Below are positions 32,762 through 44,940 of a stretch of DNA of 64,000 nt, one piece after another. The DNA is taken from NCBI GenBank assembly GCA_963971575.1, contig OZ020618.1, positions 34,202,731-34,266,730 on the forward strand, given 5' to 3'. The DNA comes from Liopterus haemorrhoidalis. Taxonomy: Eukaryota; Arthropoda; Insecta; Coleoptera; Dytiscidae. A program made the translations under genes and the position numbers. The notes under the pieces are model-generated. The model worked only from the letters and a program-made list of their open reading frames with translations, searched no databases and was not told where the DNA came from. Each line of letters starts with the position of its first letter. Within the stretch, counting starts at the first letter, position 1.

Positions 32762-33007
32762 TGTAGGATTTCCGTTTTCAAAATGAAACACTACACGTCT
32801 TTAACACTAAAATTATATTGAAAACCAGTTAAAAATACAAATTATATTAACAGAAGCGAATAATGTCATTAAAAACTCTATCAACAATAACAAAAAAAAT
32901 AATAACAGCGTCCCTAGTTACTGTCGTCATTTGTCTGTCTCTGTCAGTCGTCTGTCTTAGTTGGCTCTGGTTGAGACATATATGCGGGAATATATAAAAA
33001 TCCCACA
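32762..33007 (-). repeat. LTR-2 5' LTR
   Basis: 246 bp, near-identical partner of 30766-31011. It is followed by the second copy of the TGTA target duplication. Confidence 0.9.
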
Positions 33008-33286
33008 TGTATATATGAAGATATAAAAATTATATCAATAACTTCTTCTTTGGGCACAATCAGCTGGGCTGTCTTTTGGCCTCATATTAGTCCTCTCTCT
33101 TGATCTATTAATTATCAAGTGTCAAAAAATATTTATGTCAGATAACCTAAAAAATATTTAACTGCGTAAAAACAAATTACATGGAGAATTTTCTCCATAA
33201 AATCCACGCCAAGAATATAAATAAAAGTCTAAATATGTAATTAATAACAAAATATATGAGAAAAATTAAATAATATAAATAATATA

Positions 33287-33460
33287 TGTTAGGGTCAAAA
33301 CTAGTTCTTGGACCTCCTTTGTAATATGTTGCGTTAGTAACCATAACATAATAACATATATGTGACGGATTGTAAATAGACGTAGTAATAAACGCTTATA
33401 TGTGCTTGGATTTGTGTGTTTTAATTGATATTATCATAAACGCTATAAAGCGTTCTAACA
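33287..33460 (+). repeat. LTR-3 left LTR
   Basis: 174 bp, TGTTAG...CTAACA, matching 35804-35977. Confidence 0.9.
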
Positions 33461-35140
33461 TCAGAAGTGGGATGCCTACACCTACAACTAATTTTGGCCA
33501 GTATTTGTTGTTCCATACATAAAATATTTTGAAAATGATTAAAATGAAAAAAAACAAAAAAATGACAGAAAGATTGACAGTTGCAAAAATAAATTGAAAT
33601 GTCAAAATTGGCTGACAAGAGTTTTGAAAATGGAAAATACAAGTGCTATATTATAATTAAACTGTAAAAAATAATTAACCCCAAAACATTGCGTACCCAA
33701 ATTATGGTGAGCTACAGTGATACGTAGAAGTTGAAATGTTCTAGAATTAATTTGGATAAAGTACATTAAACCTAATAGCAAGGACTGGAAAACACTACAA
33801 GATGCAAATAAATTTTTCGATAACATTGCAAAGGTTAAATAAAGAATAAGCTAAAGGTAGTATAGATATTTGACGCCAAATTATAAGAGAATAATGAGGT
33901 ATGGTATTTATAATTTGTTCTTGATAATTTAGAAATTTTGGATAAAGACTTAACAAGGTAATTCAAAGAATTTTTGTTGGAGTTTTTATTAATTATATTC
34001 CTTGTATGGAATCATATTAGATAAGATTATATTTTGCATTGGCAGATGACAGATGACAAATGACAGATAATAGTAGTTGTCATTTTTATTTTGACAAGTT
34101 TTACCAAGTTTTTTGTGTAATTTTTCTAAATTTTGCATTAATGAATTACAGAATTATGGTCTCAATAAAAGTGTGTTATTTCTTTACGAAATATATTGAA
34201 ACCTGCAAGTATTCGAAATATCACTGGTAGTGACATTTTAAATACCCAAATCGAACAATTTTATTATTATTATGAGTATGCTAAAAAGAAAAGATTTTAT
34301 AATTTCAGAAAACTAGCTTTAACAGAAATGCAAATTTAAAAAAAAAATTAAATCAAAATGAACGTAAAAATTTTAGTTCTCCCAAGTTCAATAATACACA
34401 AGTACTAAGTTAAGTTTTTAACTGATGTGGTAATTGTGGAAACACAGACAAAAATTGACAGCCGAAAGGTGTCAAAGTTGTCTTGTAAGGTGTCAAAGAT
34501 GTCTTGCTCTTAGGTCTGTACTAATGGTACATATTGGACGAATGTGCTAATATAAATGACAGATTTTACAATTGATGCACATGCTATGTAATACTAAATG
34601 TGAACGATGTAATACTGTGCATATTGCTTGCACAGATCTTTTGTTACAGCTATTGCAGGTTTAGAACATATTTTAGAGGCGGGAGATAAATTCATTTAAT
34701 GTATTCTTTGTTCTTTGGAGATCTTCAACCAGGACTAAAACAGTGGGAACCGTAGGGTTCTGCTTAATTTTAATTGTTTTACCAATGCGATTGATAACAG
34801 ATCAAGGTGTAATTTACTTGAAATGGCAAATGTAATGATCTGAAGAGAAATAATAATAAAAAAATGTCAGAATGGACGAGCGTTTGTCTATTGACAGACA
34901 AATAGTACGAAGGTAACTAGTTAGATGATGATGATTAAAAGTGACGATGATTAAAGTGGTAAGAGATATATTATTGCTTTGATTAAATGAGAAGGCACGT
35001 TGCGTGTGGGATAATAAGGTACTGAGTAGGAAGCAGCGACAGTCACTGAGCTTGTTGGGTACTGTAATGAAATGAACTGATTGATATTTGATTTGAGAAT
35101 TGATAGCTTGTTGAGTACCGCAAGACACACTGGTCGTTTT
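33461..35140 (+). other. LTR-3 interior, no intact gene
   Basis: AT-rich sequence with many stops on both strands. Short translated pieces (ILKPASIRNITGSDILN, KKKRFYNFRKLALTEM) look like degraded gag but are not enough for a family call. Confidence 0.5.
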
Positions 35141-35144
35141 TGTT

Positions 35145-35630
35145 TTGTTGGCTCCGGATGGTCAGGGACCTCAAGGAGATGTGTTTGTTTTGTTTGACTC
35201 TGGATGGTCAGGGACCTCAAGGAGTTCAGAGGAACTCTGGATGGTCAGGGACCTCAAGGAGTTGTTGGACCTAAAATGGTCGTGTTTGTTTTGTTGACTC
35301 TGGATGGTCAGGGACCTCAAGGAGTTCAGAGGAACTCTGGATGGTCAGGGACCTCAAGGAGATGTGTTTGTTTTGTTTGACTCTGGATGGTCAGGGACCT
35401 CAAGGAGTTCAGAGGAACTCTGGATGGTCAGGGACCTCAAGGAGTTGTTGGACCTAAAATGGTCGTGTTTGTTTTGTTGACTCTGGATGGTCAGGGACCT
35501 CAAGGAGTTCAGAGGAACTCTGGATGGTCAGGGACCTCAAGGAGATGTGTTTGTTTTGTTCGACGCTGAATGTTCAAGGACCTCAAGGAGTTCAGTGAAA
35601 CTCTGGATGGTCAGGAACCTCAAGGAGACG
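35145..35630 (+). repeat. Minisatellite with 183-bp higher-order period in LTR-3
   Basis: The core TGGATGGTCAGGGACCTCAA with GGAG recurs about ten times, separated by three alternating linkers: ttcagaggaactc, ttgttggacctaaaatgg... and atgtgtttgttttgtttgactc. The order of linkers repeats with a period of 183 bp (ctctggatgg at 35198 and again at 35381). Read in frame, the core gives DGQGPQGV, which is repeat-driven and not evidence of a collagen-like protein. Confidence 0.9.
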
Positions 35631-35684
35631 GGCAAAACAAACATTATGTTTTCGTTTACTCTGTTTTGTTTTGCAGTTATTAAA

Positions 35685-35803
35685 TTCTGAAGACGCCGCG
35701 AGGACGTGGCAGGAGCAGGACGGCCGTGTTAGGATAATAAATTGTTTTATTTTCCGTTAAATTTAGATGAAGCCGCGAGGACGCGGCAAGATCAGGACGG
35801 CCG
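35685..35803 (+). repeat. Duplicated pre-LTR segment of LTR-3
   Basis: gccgcgaggacgtggcagga...gacggccgtgttagg at about 35692-35731 is followed by a similar gccgcgaggacgcggcaaga...gacggccg directly before the right LTR. The first copy even includes the first 7 bp of the LTR (TGTTAGG). It probably holds the polypurine-tract region. Confidence 0.7.
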
Positions 35804-35977
35804 TGTTAGGGTCAAAACTAGTTCTTGGACCTCCTTTGTAATATGTTGCGTTAGTAACCATAACATAATATCATATATGTGACGGATTGTAAATAGACGT
35901 AGTAATAAACGCTTATATGTGCTTGGATTTGTGTGTTTTAATTGATATTATCATAAACGCTATAAAGCGTTCTAACA
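35804..35977 (+). repeat. LTR-3 right LTR
   Basis: 174 bp, partner of 33287-33460, followed by TATA and the remainder of MITE-X. Confidence 0.9.
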
Positions 35978-36134
35978 TATATATTTCCAATGTACGACAC
36001 TGAACATCTGTCAACTTGGACTAAAAACAATATTTTTCCAGTGTAATAGGGATGACGATCTAAACCAATCCGAAGCAAGGACAAACAGCTCCTATCTTCT
36101 TACACACATTTTTCTACTTTGAAATAGACCATAG

Positions 36135-36584
36135 TATCCTTAGAAAATAGACGTAGATTTCTTGATTTAATTTTTCTTTACAAGATTGTTCATAATAAAA
36201 TAGATTGTTCTTGTGATATATTATACATATTATTGTAATAACTTGCGCATGTCGTCATCAAGGTGGGGATCTTGATAACAGAATGCAAGTATTTTTATGT
36301 AATTTCTTTGTAATAGTCTTAAGTTGTTTTTCAATAAAGAAACATTAACAGAACATCACAGTTCTGATTTAATAAATTCATTATCATTTCGTGTGCCATC
36401 CTACAACACGAGAATGAACGACCTTTTCTTGTTACCTCATAATAAAACAAACTTTGCTTATAATTCGCCTATTAATAGAATGTGTCTAGAATTTAATAAT
36501 ATTTCTAAATCCGCTGTTATTTCTGACATTTTTTCTTCTAACCTAAAGACATTCAGACGATCATTAATTACTTGCTTATTGTAA
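36135..36584 (+). pseudogene. LINE-6 ORF2, C-terminal portion
   Basis: Directly after MITE-X the frame reads SLENRRRFLDLIFLYKIVHN, aligning with LQLEDRRIISDVVMICKILN of LINE-5. After a break near 36240, an 86-residue frame from 36324 gives SFRVPSYNTRMNDLFLLP and INRMCLEFNNISKSAV, the normal end of jockey/CR1-like RT proteins, with a stop at 36582-36584. About ten residues seem to be missing at the insertion point relative to LINE-5, so either MITE-X entry deleted a little host sequence or the families differ in length here. Confidence 0.8.
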
Positions 36585-37074
36585 GTTTAAACTATTTTGA
36601 TTTTTAATTATTTTTTCATCTACTTTAGCTATCTAAGATTATAAGAATTACTGTTTTAGTATTTAATAATAATAATAATATGTTAATATTATAAGAATTG
36701 ATTATATTATTTTAATTAATTATAGTAATAATTAAATATACATTATGTATTATGTTACTGATATACAAATAGTGTATTATTAGTGCTGCGCTGTAATTAG
36801 GACGATGTCCTGTTGTGTAGCCAAATTAATAAAAAAAAAAAACAAAATGTATTATTATGTAATTGTAATTTGTAACAAGTAACATGTATATCTATAGGAT
36901 GGGGTGCTAATAATCTTAGCTATTTAAGCACCCATAAATAAATGAATAAAAAAAAAAAAAAATAGTGTTAAAATAAAACAATATCCATTAAAATAATTTT
37001 ATTTTAATTTTAATTTTAATGGATATTATTTTTTACAAATGTTATACATATAACAAATTCATTTATATAGGTAA
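36585..37074 (+). other. LINE-6 3' UTR and a second LINE tail
   Basis: LINE-6 ends near gtgtagccaaattaat plus A-run at about 36833. A further tail, with hairpin gggtgctaa...ttaagcaccc and an A-run ending at about 36962, looks like the 3' end of another, severely truncated LINE. From 36985 to 37027 a small inverted repeat (atatccattaaaat ... attttaatggatat) can fold back. No coding signal. Confidence 0.6.
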
Positions 37075-38178
37075 CTAGCTGAGCACCCGTGCTTCGCTAT
37101 GGTATATTGACGATCTCATTAGTGTAAAATACTCGTTTTTACTTTGTTTTTAAACATGTGTATGGGTAACCTTTGTAAGCAAAAACCAAGCTGATATCTG
37201 ATTGGTTCTAAGAGATATTGAGGAATCCCTGAAACCACATTTCACCCCCTTTTTACCCCCTTAGAGGAATTTTCGAAAATATCCAAGCAACGTTCTGTCG
37301 AATAAAAAATACCCATTTACCCCTTTAAGGGTGAAATTAAAAAAAACTGTCAAAATTATTTCGAGATATTTTAAAAAGACACCTATGTGCCAAAAAGGAA
37401 TGCTATGACTCAACAAACACAGGACATACGACGGGATGTATAATTTACCCCGAATGTAGATTCATGCCATTAGGGGTTGATTGGGAAAAATTGCTTTCTG
37501 CAAGTTTTTTGCATTTGTATGGCATTTGTATGGGTCATTTTTATAAGCAAAAATCAAATTGATATTTTATTGGTCCTAAGAGATATTAAGGAATCCTTGA
37601 AATCGAATTTCACCCTTTAAGGATGCAATTTTAAAAAATTTTCAAAACCATTTCGAGATATTTAAAAAATACAACCATCAGCCAAAAATAAATGTTATGA
37701 CTCAACAAATGCAGGAAATACGACGGGATGTATAATTAAGTCCGAATGTAGATTCACTCTTTTAGGGGTTGATTAGGACAAAATCCTGAAATAAGGTTTC
37801 CGGCCTTTGTATTGGTAATATTTATAAGAAAAAAACCAAATCGATATTTTACTGGTCCTATGAGAAATTAAAGAATCTTTGAAATCATAATTCACCCCTT
37901 TTCACCCTTTAGGGGTGAAATTATAAAAAACTGTCAAAACCATTTCGAGATATTTTAAAAAGACACCTATGTGCCAAAAAGAAACGTTTTAACTGAACAA
38001 ACACAGGAAATACGGAGGGATGTATAGTTCACCCTGATTGTAGATTCACCCCTTTAGGGGTTGTTTATGACAAAATCCTGAAATACGTTTTTAGGCATTT
38101 GTATGGATAATCTTTGTAAGCAAAAAGAAAGTCGATATCTTATTGGTCCTAAGAGATATTATTATATTATGCTGATAA
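37075..38178 (-). mobile_element. Helitron-1-related fragment, minus strand
   Basis: The plus strand begins CTAGCTGAGCACCCGTGCTTC, the reverse complement of a Helitron end (hairpin CCATAGCGAAGCACGG followed by GTGCTCAGCTAG). The next base outward is T in element orientation, as required. Inside are nearly four of the same 290-bp units as Helitron-1 (gggatgtata at about 37434, 37731 and 38019). The 5' TC end of Helitron-1 is not present; the copy stops where Helitron-2 sequence begins. Confidence 0.75.
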
Positions 38179-39279
38179 TCTTTATATATAAAAGAGAATA
38201 TTTGTGGCTATGTCCGGAAATTCTAACCCACTTCCAGATATGCTACCGAGTTGAAATTTTGCATAGAAGTAGGAAATGCTTTCATCGTAACTAGAAAAAT
38301 CTAAAATCTTAATAAAGTCTCATCAGAAACGAGAAATTAATAATTTTGTTTTTAATTATATTGGACCATTGAAACCTTTATGAGACTTTCAGAGAGAACG
38401 CGGGAATTTCTCTTCAATACTTGACTGTATGACTATACTGACTTCGTCGAGCGTTCGGCCAATATCGGAAATGGCGCGACCTAAACATTAATGTCAGTGG
38501 ATGGATGCTTTGTTAGAACTGATTAGAGTTTTCGTTATTCAATTGTTTAGCAAAACTTAAGATCATAGTTTTTGATTAGTGTATGCAGAGGCAAAACCTG
38601 TTTTCTGGTTTTTTATTTTTGCGGATATTTATGAATTTTGTAATTTTATTTATTTATTTTTTTGACGAAGGTCCATTACAGTGCGCTCGATTATCATTTT
38701 TTTTTAGTGTGAGGTATTTGCTTATTCTTCTATTTTTGTTTAATAAAATCTTCTTCTATAGATATAAAAGAGAATATTTATGTGTATGTCCGGAAATTCT
38801 AATCCATTTGCAGATATGGTACCGAGTTAATATTTTCTATTTTATACATCTATACATAAATATAAAGTTTGAGATTTTGTTTGTACATTACACATTTTCT
38901 TAGTGTTTTGACTTTGATAGCTTTATTATACTTAAAAAAAATTAACATTTTTAGAATTATTATCTGTCTGTCTGTCTGTGATTTTTTGTCTGTGATTTTT
39001 TTCCAATAAAATCTTAATACCTGCTGGACGGACTTATATGCAATTTTATATAAATGGTTAAAATATTGTCAGTTCCATGATAGGATACTTTTTATCGGCG
39101 TACCTCGGTTAACGAATTCCAACTTTAACGAACTTTAAGGACCAATATCCATCTGTATTTCTGTATGTCTGTTTCTCTCTAATACAATACCCAATCGAGG
39201 TTTATTTTTATGTGACCTCGGTTAGCGAATTTGTGTTTTAAAATCTGTTTTATATTTGTTCGTATATTTGCTATTAAAA

Positions 39280-40493
<1,214 letters not shown>

Positions 40494-40788
40494 AAAAACA
40501 GTGTGTTTCTCTCTTCTGATAACTTTGATTCTAAAATATCATTCACGTGACATTCTATAAGAAATATTTATTTGGAAATATGTTATTAGTACGATAGAAT
40601 ATAATATATTCTGTGTTATTAATAAAGAAGTCATTACTTAAATCATTTGTGTACAAGCACATATTTATGAAATGGTACGAGTAAAACAAAAAAATATATA
40701 ATTGGACCATACTAAAATGATTCGCACCAAACTAAATTGAACCCACTGCGACATAAACCCGGTCTAAACTGGCTACGGCTGCTTTTTT

Positions 40789-40818
40789 CCGATAGCGAAG
40801 CATCGGGTACACTGCTAG
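40789..40818 (+). other. Helitron-2 3' hairpin and CTAG end
   Basis: CCGAT-A-GC-GAA-GC-ATCGG forms a stem with one bulged A and a GAA loop, the same design as Helitron-1. CTAG ends at 40818 and T follows. Confidence 0.75.
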
Positions 40819-41140
40819 TAAACTATATTTTAAACTTTTTCGGCTATTTTATTTATTGTCTTACTGAATAAAAATAAAAATGTCATTTTATTTGTTATTT
40901 GAATGTTTTGTTAAAACTATATACTTTAAATTAAGTGTGAAATATTAATATTAATTCTTTAGATTTACTTTTAAATATATTATATAAATTATATTTACCT
41001 AGTATTAATATTTGTTTATGTAGCAAAATAATGCTAAATAAAGTCTAATCTAATCTAATCGCTATCCATAAATGAAACAATGTTTCTGGAATGGTTTTTT
41101 ATTGGCGAAGCGCATGTGGAAATAAATTTGATATAGAATA
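40819..41140 (+). other. AT-rich stretch with (TCTAA)n LINE-like tail
   Basis: No ORF. aataaagtctaatctaatctaatc at about 41037-41060 resembles the pentamer tail of a 5'-truncated retroelement. The left part (40830-41035) may be its 3' UTR. Confidence 0.5.
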
Positions 41141-42476
41141 CAGTGACTGTATAAAGACAGTGTGGCCATACGATGGTCTCATTTTCTATTGGTCGAGCTG
41201 AAGTCGGCCATATTTCTTCCAACTTTGTTACAGATTATATATGGTTTACATGTGTTTAGATTGTGTTTCAAGAGATTTAAGTGATATTTTCAAATAATAT
41301 ACGTATATTTAGACGTTTAATAGTGAATATTGTTGTGTTTGTGATGAGGAATGAGTAATGTAGATAATGTAAACTATGCACATATTTTAAATTGTCACAA
41401 ATTAAAATTAAAAATAATGAAACGTTTTGTTATGTTTAGGTTTAAAATTGCTGGGGAAAAAAGGCTAAATGAACATAAAAAAACATTATGCCAGTAAATC
41501 AATGGATGGCTTCACAATTATAAGAAGTATTTACTTTCATTAATTTTAATGTTATTCCATGCTGATTTCATTTTATTTTTCACCTGACCATAATTTTAGT
41601 TGAACAAATGCATAATTGATAATATATACATCAATTTTCTTTATTAATATATCATTTATACCAGGAGTTCAAAAAGAAATTGCATAAGGGTTGGCTATAG
41701 AAAATAAAAGTAATGTCAACAGAAAGTTTTAGAATTAATTTACTGTCTGAATTAATTAATCACTCTTGTTGTCATAAGTTATTTATTGTTGCATAAAGCT
41801 TGTAGTATACATTATTTTATTTTTCCATAGCCAACTCTTATGTAATTTCTTTTTGAACTCAGGGTATATAACATGTTCTGCTTATTCTTTTTTAATATGA
41901 AAATATCCTATTTTTTTATATAAACATGCGTTTTCCCAAAAATTAGAGAAATGTTAGATTCTCTAATTTTTATAGAACCTTATCATCATTTTTTTCCTAT
42001 CTTTTTATTCTAATTCCAATGTCCTGTTTGAACTTGTTTTCTTAAATTTAAAATATTCAAATTAAAATGTAACTCCCATTTTTATAAAAAAAAAAAAATG
42101 ATTTAGTTTTAATAGGTCCTCAAATAAAATTATAAAATAATAAAAACATATCTCTTTTATTTCCTTTCATGTCCTTTTTTAAGAATTTTTTTCATTTGTT
42201 TTCTTTTTATGTTGCAAACATTTCAAAAAAATACCTTTATCGGTAGGTAATTTTAATATTTATCTTAATAAATGTTGAATCATATACATGTTTTTTCTTA
42301 ACAATAAATTGTTATTCACATATATATAAACATAAATATGTAAAACTACTAAAAATTTAAGAAATATTATAATATATTAGGATATATTAACATTTATTCC
42401 ATATAACCCAATGCAAATCTGGAATAAACATGGCGGCTACAGTTCATATGGCCACACTGTCTTTATACAGTCACTG
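41141..42476. mobile_element. TA-flanked MITE, Tc1/mariner-like, 1336 bp
   Basis: Inverted ends of about 30 bp, CAGTGACTGTATAAAGACAG with continuing GTGTGGCCATA, perfect on both sides. The dinucleotide TA flanks both (41139-41140 and 42477-42478). Further subterminal similarity includes ATGG...CGGC blocks. The interior is AT-rich without transposase, and a second MITE is nested at 41661. Confidence 0.85.
41661..41864. mobile_element. Nested MITE with CCAGGAGTTC / CCCTGAGTTC ends
   Basis: 204 bp with about 47-bp imperfect TIRs: CCAGGAGTTCAAAAAGAAAT and, inverted, CCCTGAGTTCAAAAAGAAAT, continuing as ayataagrgttggctat. TATA or TA on both sides fits a mariner-type target. The interior contains only AT-rich sequence. 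Confidence 0.8.
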
Positions 42477-42811
42477 TAATATAGAAGCGCGCGGCTCGCA
42501 GTCTAACGGATAACAGCTGAACTATTTTTAACATTGTGAAGATACAGAAAATTATATTTGCCTATCAATCTCGAAAACTATTAAGTTTTAATGAAAAATA
42601 AAAATATAGGGTCGTTCTACTATAAATTCTGATCGCTCTAAAGGAAACCAAATTCTTTTCAAATTTGTTTTTTTTAAGATTGTTATGAATGTTTGTACGC
42701 ATGCAAATCTAGCAAAAAACTGGTCTGCGTCCCCGATTGAATCGCCGCCTTAATTAATATGTTGCGTGTTGTGAGTGGTGCTTTTCAGTGCGATTTGTCC
42801 AACATCTCCAG
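42477..42811. other. Unassigned stretch
   Basis: No ORF, repeat or RNA gene recognised. The last 8 bp (ATCTCCAG, 42804-42811) are the left target duplication of the next element. Confidence 0.4.
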
Positions 42812-43139
42812 CAGTGGTTCTCAACCTTTTTTAGGTGAAGGCACCCCTATGCAAAATGTGAGATCTTCGCGGCACCCTACTATTAAATATGTCACTATTT
42901 AGTCAATTTAAAGTATAATCAATCAAAAGTATAATTGGGATGTTGGCGTTTTTGACTTCCAATAAACTCGCAAGGGTTTTATGACGAGTGAGACAGAACA
43001 CATTTCCCGCGTATTTTCTGTAAGACACGAGTCTTCGATTCCGAGAATAGCGGCTAATTTAGTTTGAAAAGCTCGCGGCACCCTTTTCATGTGCTTGCGG
43101 CACCCCAGGGTGCCGCGGAACCCTAGTTGAGAACCACTG
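42812..43139. mobile_element. hAT-type MITE with CAGTGGTTCTCAAC ends
   Basis: 328 bp with inverted ends CAGTGGTTCTCAAC (right end GTTGAGAACCACTG), 14 bp perfect. The flanks ATCTCCAG and ATCTACAG match at 7 of 8 positions, the duplication length of hAT elements. Inner parts repeat the theme gcggcaccc several times, a likely subterminal binding motif. No ORF. Confidence 0.85.
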
Positions 43140-43149
43140 ATCTACAGTA

Positions 43150-43330
43150 TTAACTGTGATACCAGACTTCGTGGTCACCAGTTTAAGTTAAAAATCCTTC
43201 ATTTCGCAACACTCATATGAACTTCTTCACAAATAGAATTTTTGATCGGTGGAATTCTCTCTTAAACTCCATTTACCGTAACTCTGAAATGACGTCACAG
43301 TTGAAAAACTCACCTTGTTGCCAATTCGTA
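43150..43330 (+). pseudogene. LINE-7: short RT C-terminal fragment
   Basis: Translation gives DTRLRGHQFKLKILHF in one frame and, after a shift, NFFTNRIFDRWNSLLNSIYR. TRGH..KL followed by FFTNRIxxxWNSL is a stereotyped end of RT proteins in jockey/CR1 LINEs. The hAT MITE sits just upstream. The fragment is too short for a clade. Confidence 0.7.
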
Positions 43331-44155
43331 AAGTGTCAAAAAAAGTTAGGTTATATAGAACAACTTGTAAAAATATATTGAAAACCAATATTTCCTATGG
43401 AGGAAAAGAATTAATGTAAATTATGATGCACAGCAGTTCTTGCTAACCGATTTGTCGCGAAATTTATGGTTTATATTATATTAAGTGTGTAATGTAGTAT
43501 TTTAAAAAAAAATAAATAAATTTCAGTGTATAAGAATCATCAGAAATATTTGTTTTTAGAAATGTGTCGTGTTCTTTTAATACAATTTACTTTATTTTTT
43601 CGCCTGGTGTCACATTGACACAGCGGGTTCGGGAAGCAAACGCGGAGTGTTACGAGTCACACTTTTTAACTCCAGACCGCTCAAATAAACGCGTTTAGAC
43701 CTTTTCTCGAACGCTCCGAGCTTGCTTTCTACACTCACTAAATGATATCGGAAAGCAATGATAAAGAGTCAAATTTTTTATTATTCGGATATAAATTTTT
43801 TAATTTCAGATGTTAGATACAATTTTGTTTCGAATAATGAATATTCAAATATTATTTCCAGTCGAACAGTTTATTGCCACTAGCTGCAAGTGTAAATTTC
43901 ATGAGTATGCTAAAATTATTTTTCGATGATATTAAACCGTTCTACGTAACAGACCTGTAGGTTAAAATTACAAAAAAAAAAGAACGTAACAAATGTAAAT
44001 AGAATATATTTTATTAATCATATATAATATTAGTGTATCGACCAAGATACAAAATTAAATATTGTTTTTGTTCACTTACATTACAAATTATAAAACCTTT
44101 TAAAATATACAAACACAATATACAGATAAAAGTACGTAATAGAAATATCACCCAT
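43331..44155. other. Unassigned stretch
   Basis: Mixed composition, including a more GC-balanced part (43600-43740) without open frame. No TIR, LTR or RNA gene recognised. Confidence 0.4.
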
Positions 44156-44940
44156 CATATTTGATATCTATTACTCTTTTATGAGTTTTAAAAAACCCTT
44201 AAATTTTGGACTCAAACGCTCTGTTAGAAATGGTAGTTTACTAAGGTACCATTGCAATTTTTAAAAATTTATTCTACCAATATCTCAAAAACCATTGCTA
44301 CAATCAAGCTAAAATTTGATATCTACAACTCTTTTATGAGTTTTAAAAAACACTTAAATTTTGGTTTCAATCGCTCTGTTAGAAATGGTAGTTTACCAAG
44401 GTACCACTGCAATTTTTAAAAATTTACTCGACCAATATCTTGAAAACTGTTGGTACGATTAAGCTAAAATTTGATATCTACAACTCTTTTATGAGTTTTA
44501 AAAAACACTTAAATTTTGGTTTCAATCGCTCTGTTAGAAATGGTAGTTTACAAAGGTACCACTGCAATTTTTAAAAATTTAGTCGACCAATATCTTGAAA
44601 ACTGTTGGTACGATTAAGCTAAAATTTGATATCTACAACTCTTTTATGAGTTTTAAAAAATACTTAAATTTTGGTTTCAATCGCTCTGTTAGAAATGGTA
44701 GTTTACTAAGGTACCACTGCAATTTTTAAAAATTTACTCGACCAATATCTTGAAAACTGTTGGTACGATTAAGCTAAAATTTGATATCTACAACTCTTTT
44801 ATGAGTTTTAAAAAACACTTAAATTTTGGTTTCAATCGCTCTGTTAGAAATGGTAGTTTACTAAGGTACCATTGCAATTTTTAAAATTTAACTCGACCAA
44901 TATCTCGAAAACTGTTGCTACAATCAAGCTAAAATTTGAT
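44156..44940. repeat. 155-bp satellite array, about five units
   Basis: The marker aaaatttgatatctac recurs at 44311, 44466, 44621, 44776 and (shortened) 44931, with a diverged start at about 44156: a strict 155-bp period. The three middle units are nearly identical, the outer two more diverged, as expected for an array growing by unequal exchange. Each unit contains ctcttttatgagttttaaaa and ggtagtttac..aggtacca. Confidence 0.95.

Larger units (their letters stand above)
30766..33007 (-). mobile_element. LTR-2: short gag-only LTR retrotransposon
   Basis: Two 246-bp LTRs (30766-31011 and 32762-33007), TGTAGGATTT...AATCCCACA, differ at about one base in the parts compared (aacacaaaa versus aacactaaa). 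The target duplication TGTA lies at 30762-30765 and 33008-33011; MITE-X copy 2 shows the unoccupied site as atatatgtatatatg. The internal region is only 1.75 kb and holds gag plus a basic frame, with no protease, RT or integrase. Thus it is non-autonomous and very young. The 4-bp duplication and gag type suggest a Gypsy-like relative as helper. Confidence 0.9.
33287..35977 (+). mobile_element. LTR-3: decayed, Copia-like LTR element
   Basis: Two 174-bp LTRs (33287-33460 and 35804-35977) start TGTTAGGGTCAAAACTAG and end CGTTCTAACA; the only difference I noticed is ataacatat versus atatcatat. The flanks share TATA (33283-33286 and 35978-35981), and MITE-X copy 2 shows the empty site aataatatatatttc. 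After the first LTR comes tcagaagtgggat, a sequence I associate with Copia-type leaders. The 2.34-kb interior has no long ORF, only scattered gag-like pieces such as CGNCGNTDKN near 34430, and a minisatellite. Young LTRs around a dead interior suggest mobilisation in trans. Confidence 0.7.
30374..36134. mobile_element. MITE-X copy 1 (CTATGGTCTATTTCAAAGTA TIRs) with two nested LTR elements
   Basis: The ends are perfect inverted repeats of 26 bp beginning CTATGGTCTATTTCAAAGTA. A second copy lies at 51972-53956. Subtracting LTR-2 (30766-33011 including its duplication) and LTR-3 (33287-35981) leaves about 820 bp that aligns with copy 2. No transposase frame. The flanks end ...AT on the left and start TAT on the right in both copies, but a clear duplication is not seen, so the superfamily is open. 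It interrupts LINE-6 ORF2 between FPNNNIN and SLENRRRFLD. Confidence 0.85.
26531..36833 (+). mobile_element. LINE-6: jockey/CR1-like LINE split by MITE-X
   Basis: 5' part 26531-30373 (5' UTR, ORF1, most of ORF2) and 3' part 36135-36833 (end of ORF2, 3' UTR, A-rich tail) flank the 5.76-kb MITE-X composite. It is a sister of LINE-5: ORF1 and ORF2 align along their length, but at clearly lower identity. The exact 5' boundary is not defined, since LINE-5 lies directly upstream. Confidence 0.75.

Noticed and set aside
33287..33460. LTR-3 repeats as a SINE pair
   Set aside because: They are direct repeats with TG/CA ends, shared 4-bp flanks and a coherent interior, so LTRs fit better; no Pol III box was seen.
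35387..35690. Collagen-like GPQG frames
   Set aside because: They come from the minisatellite core and end at random; the frame is not maintained across units.
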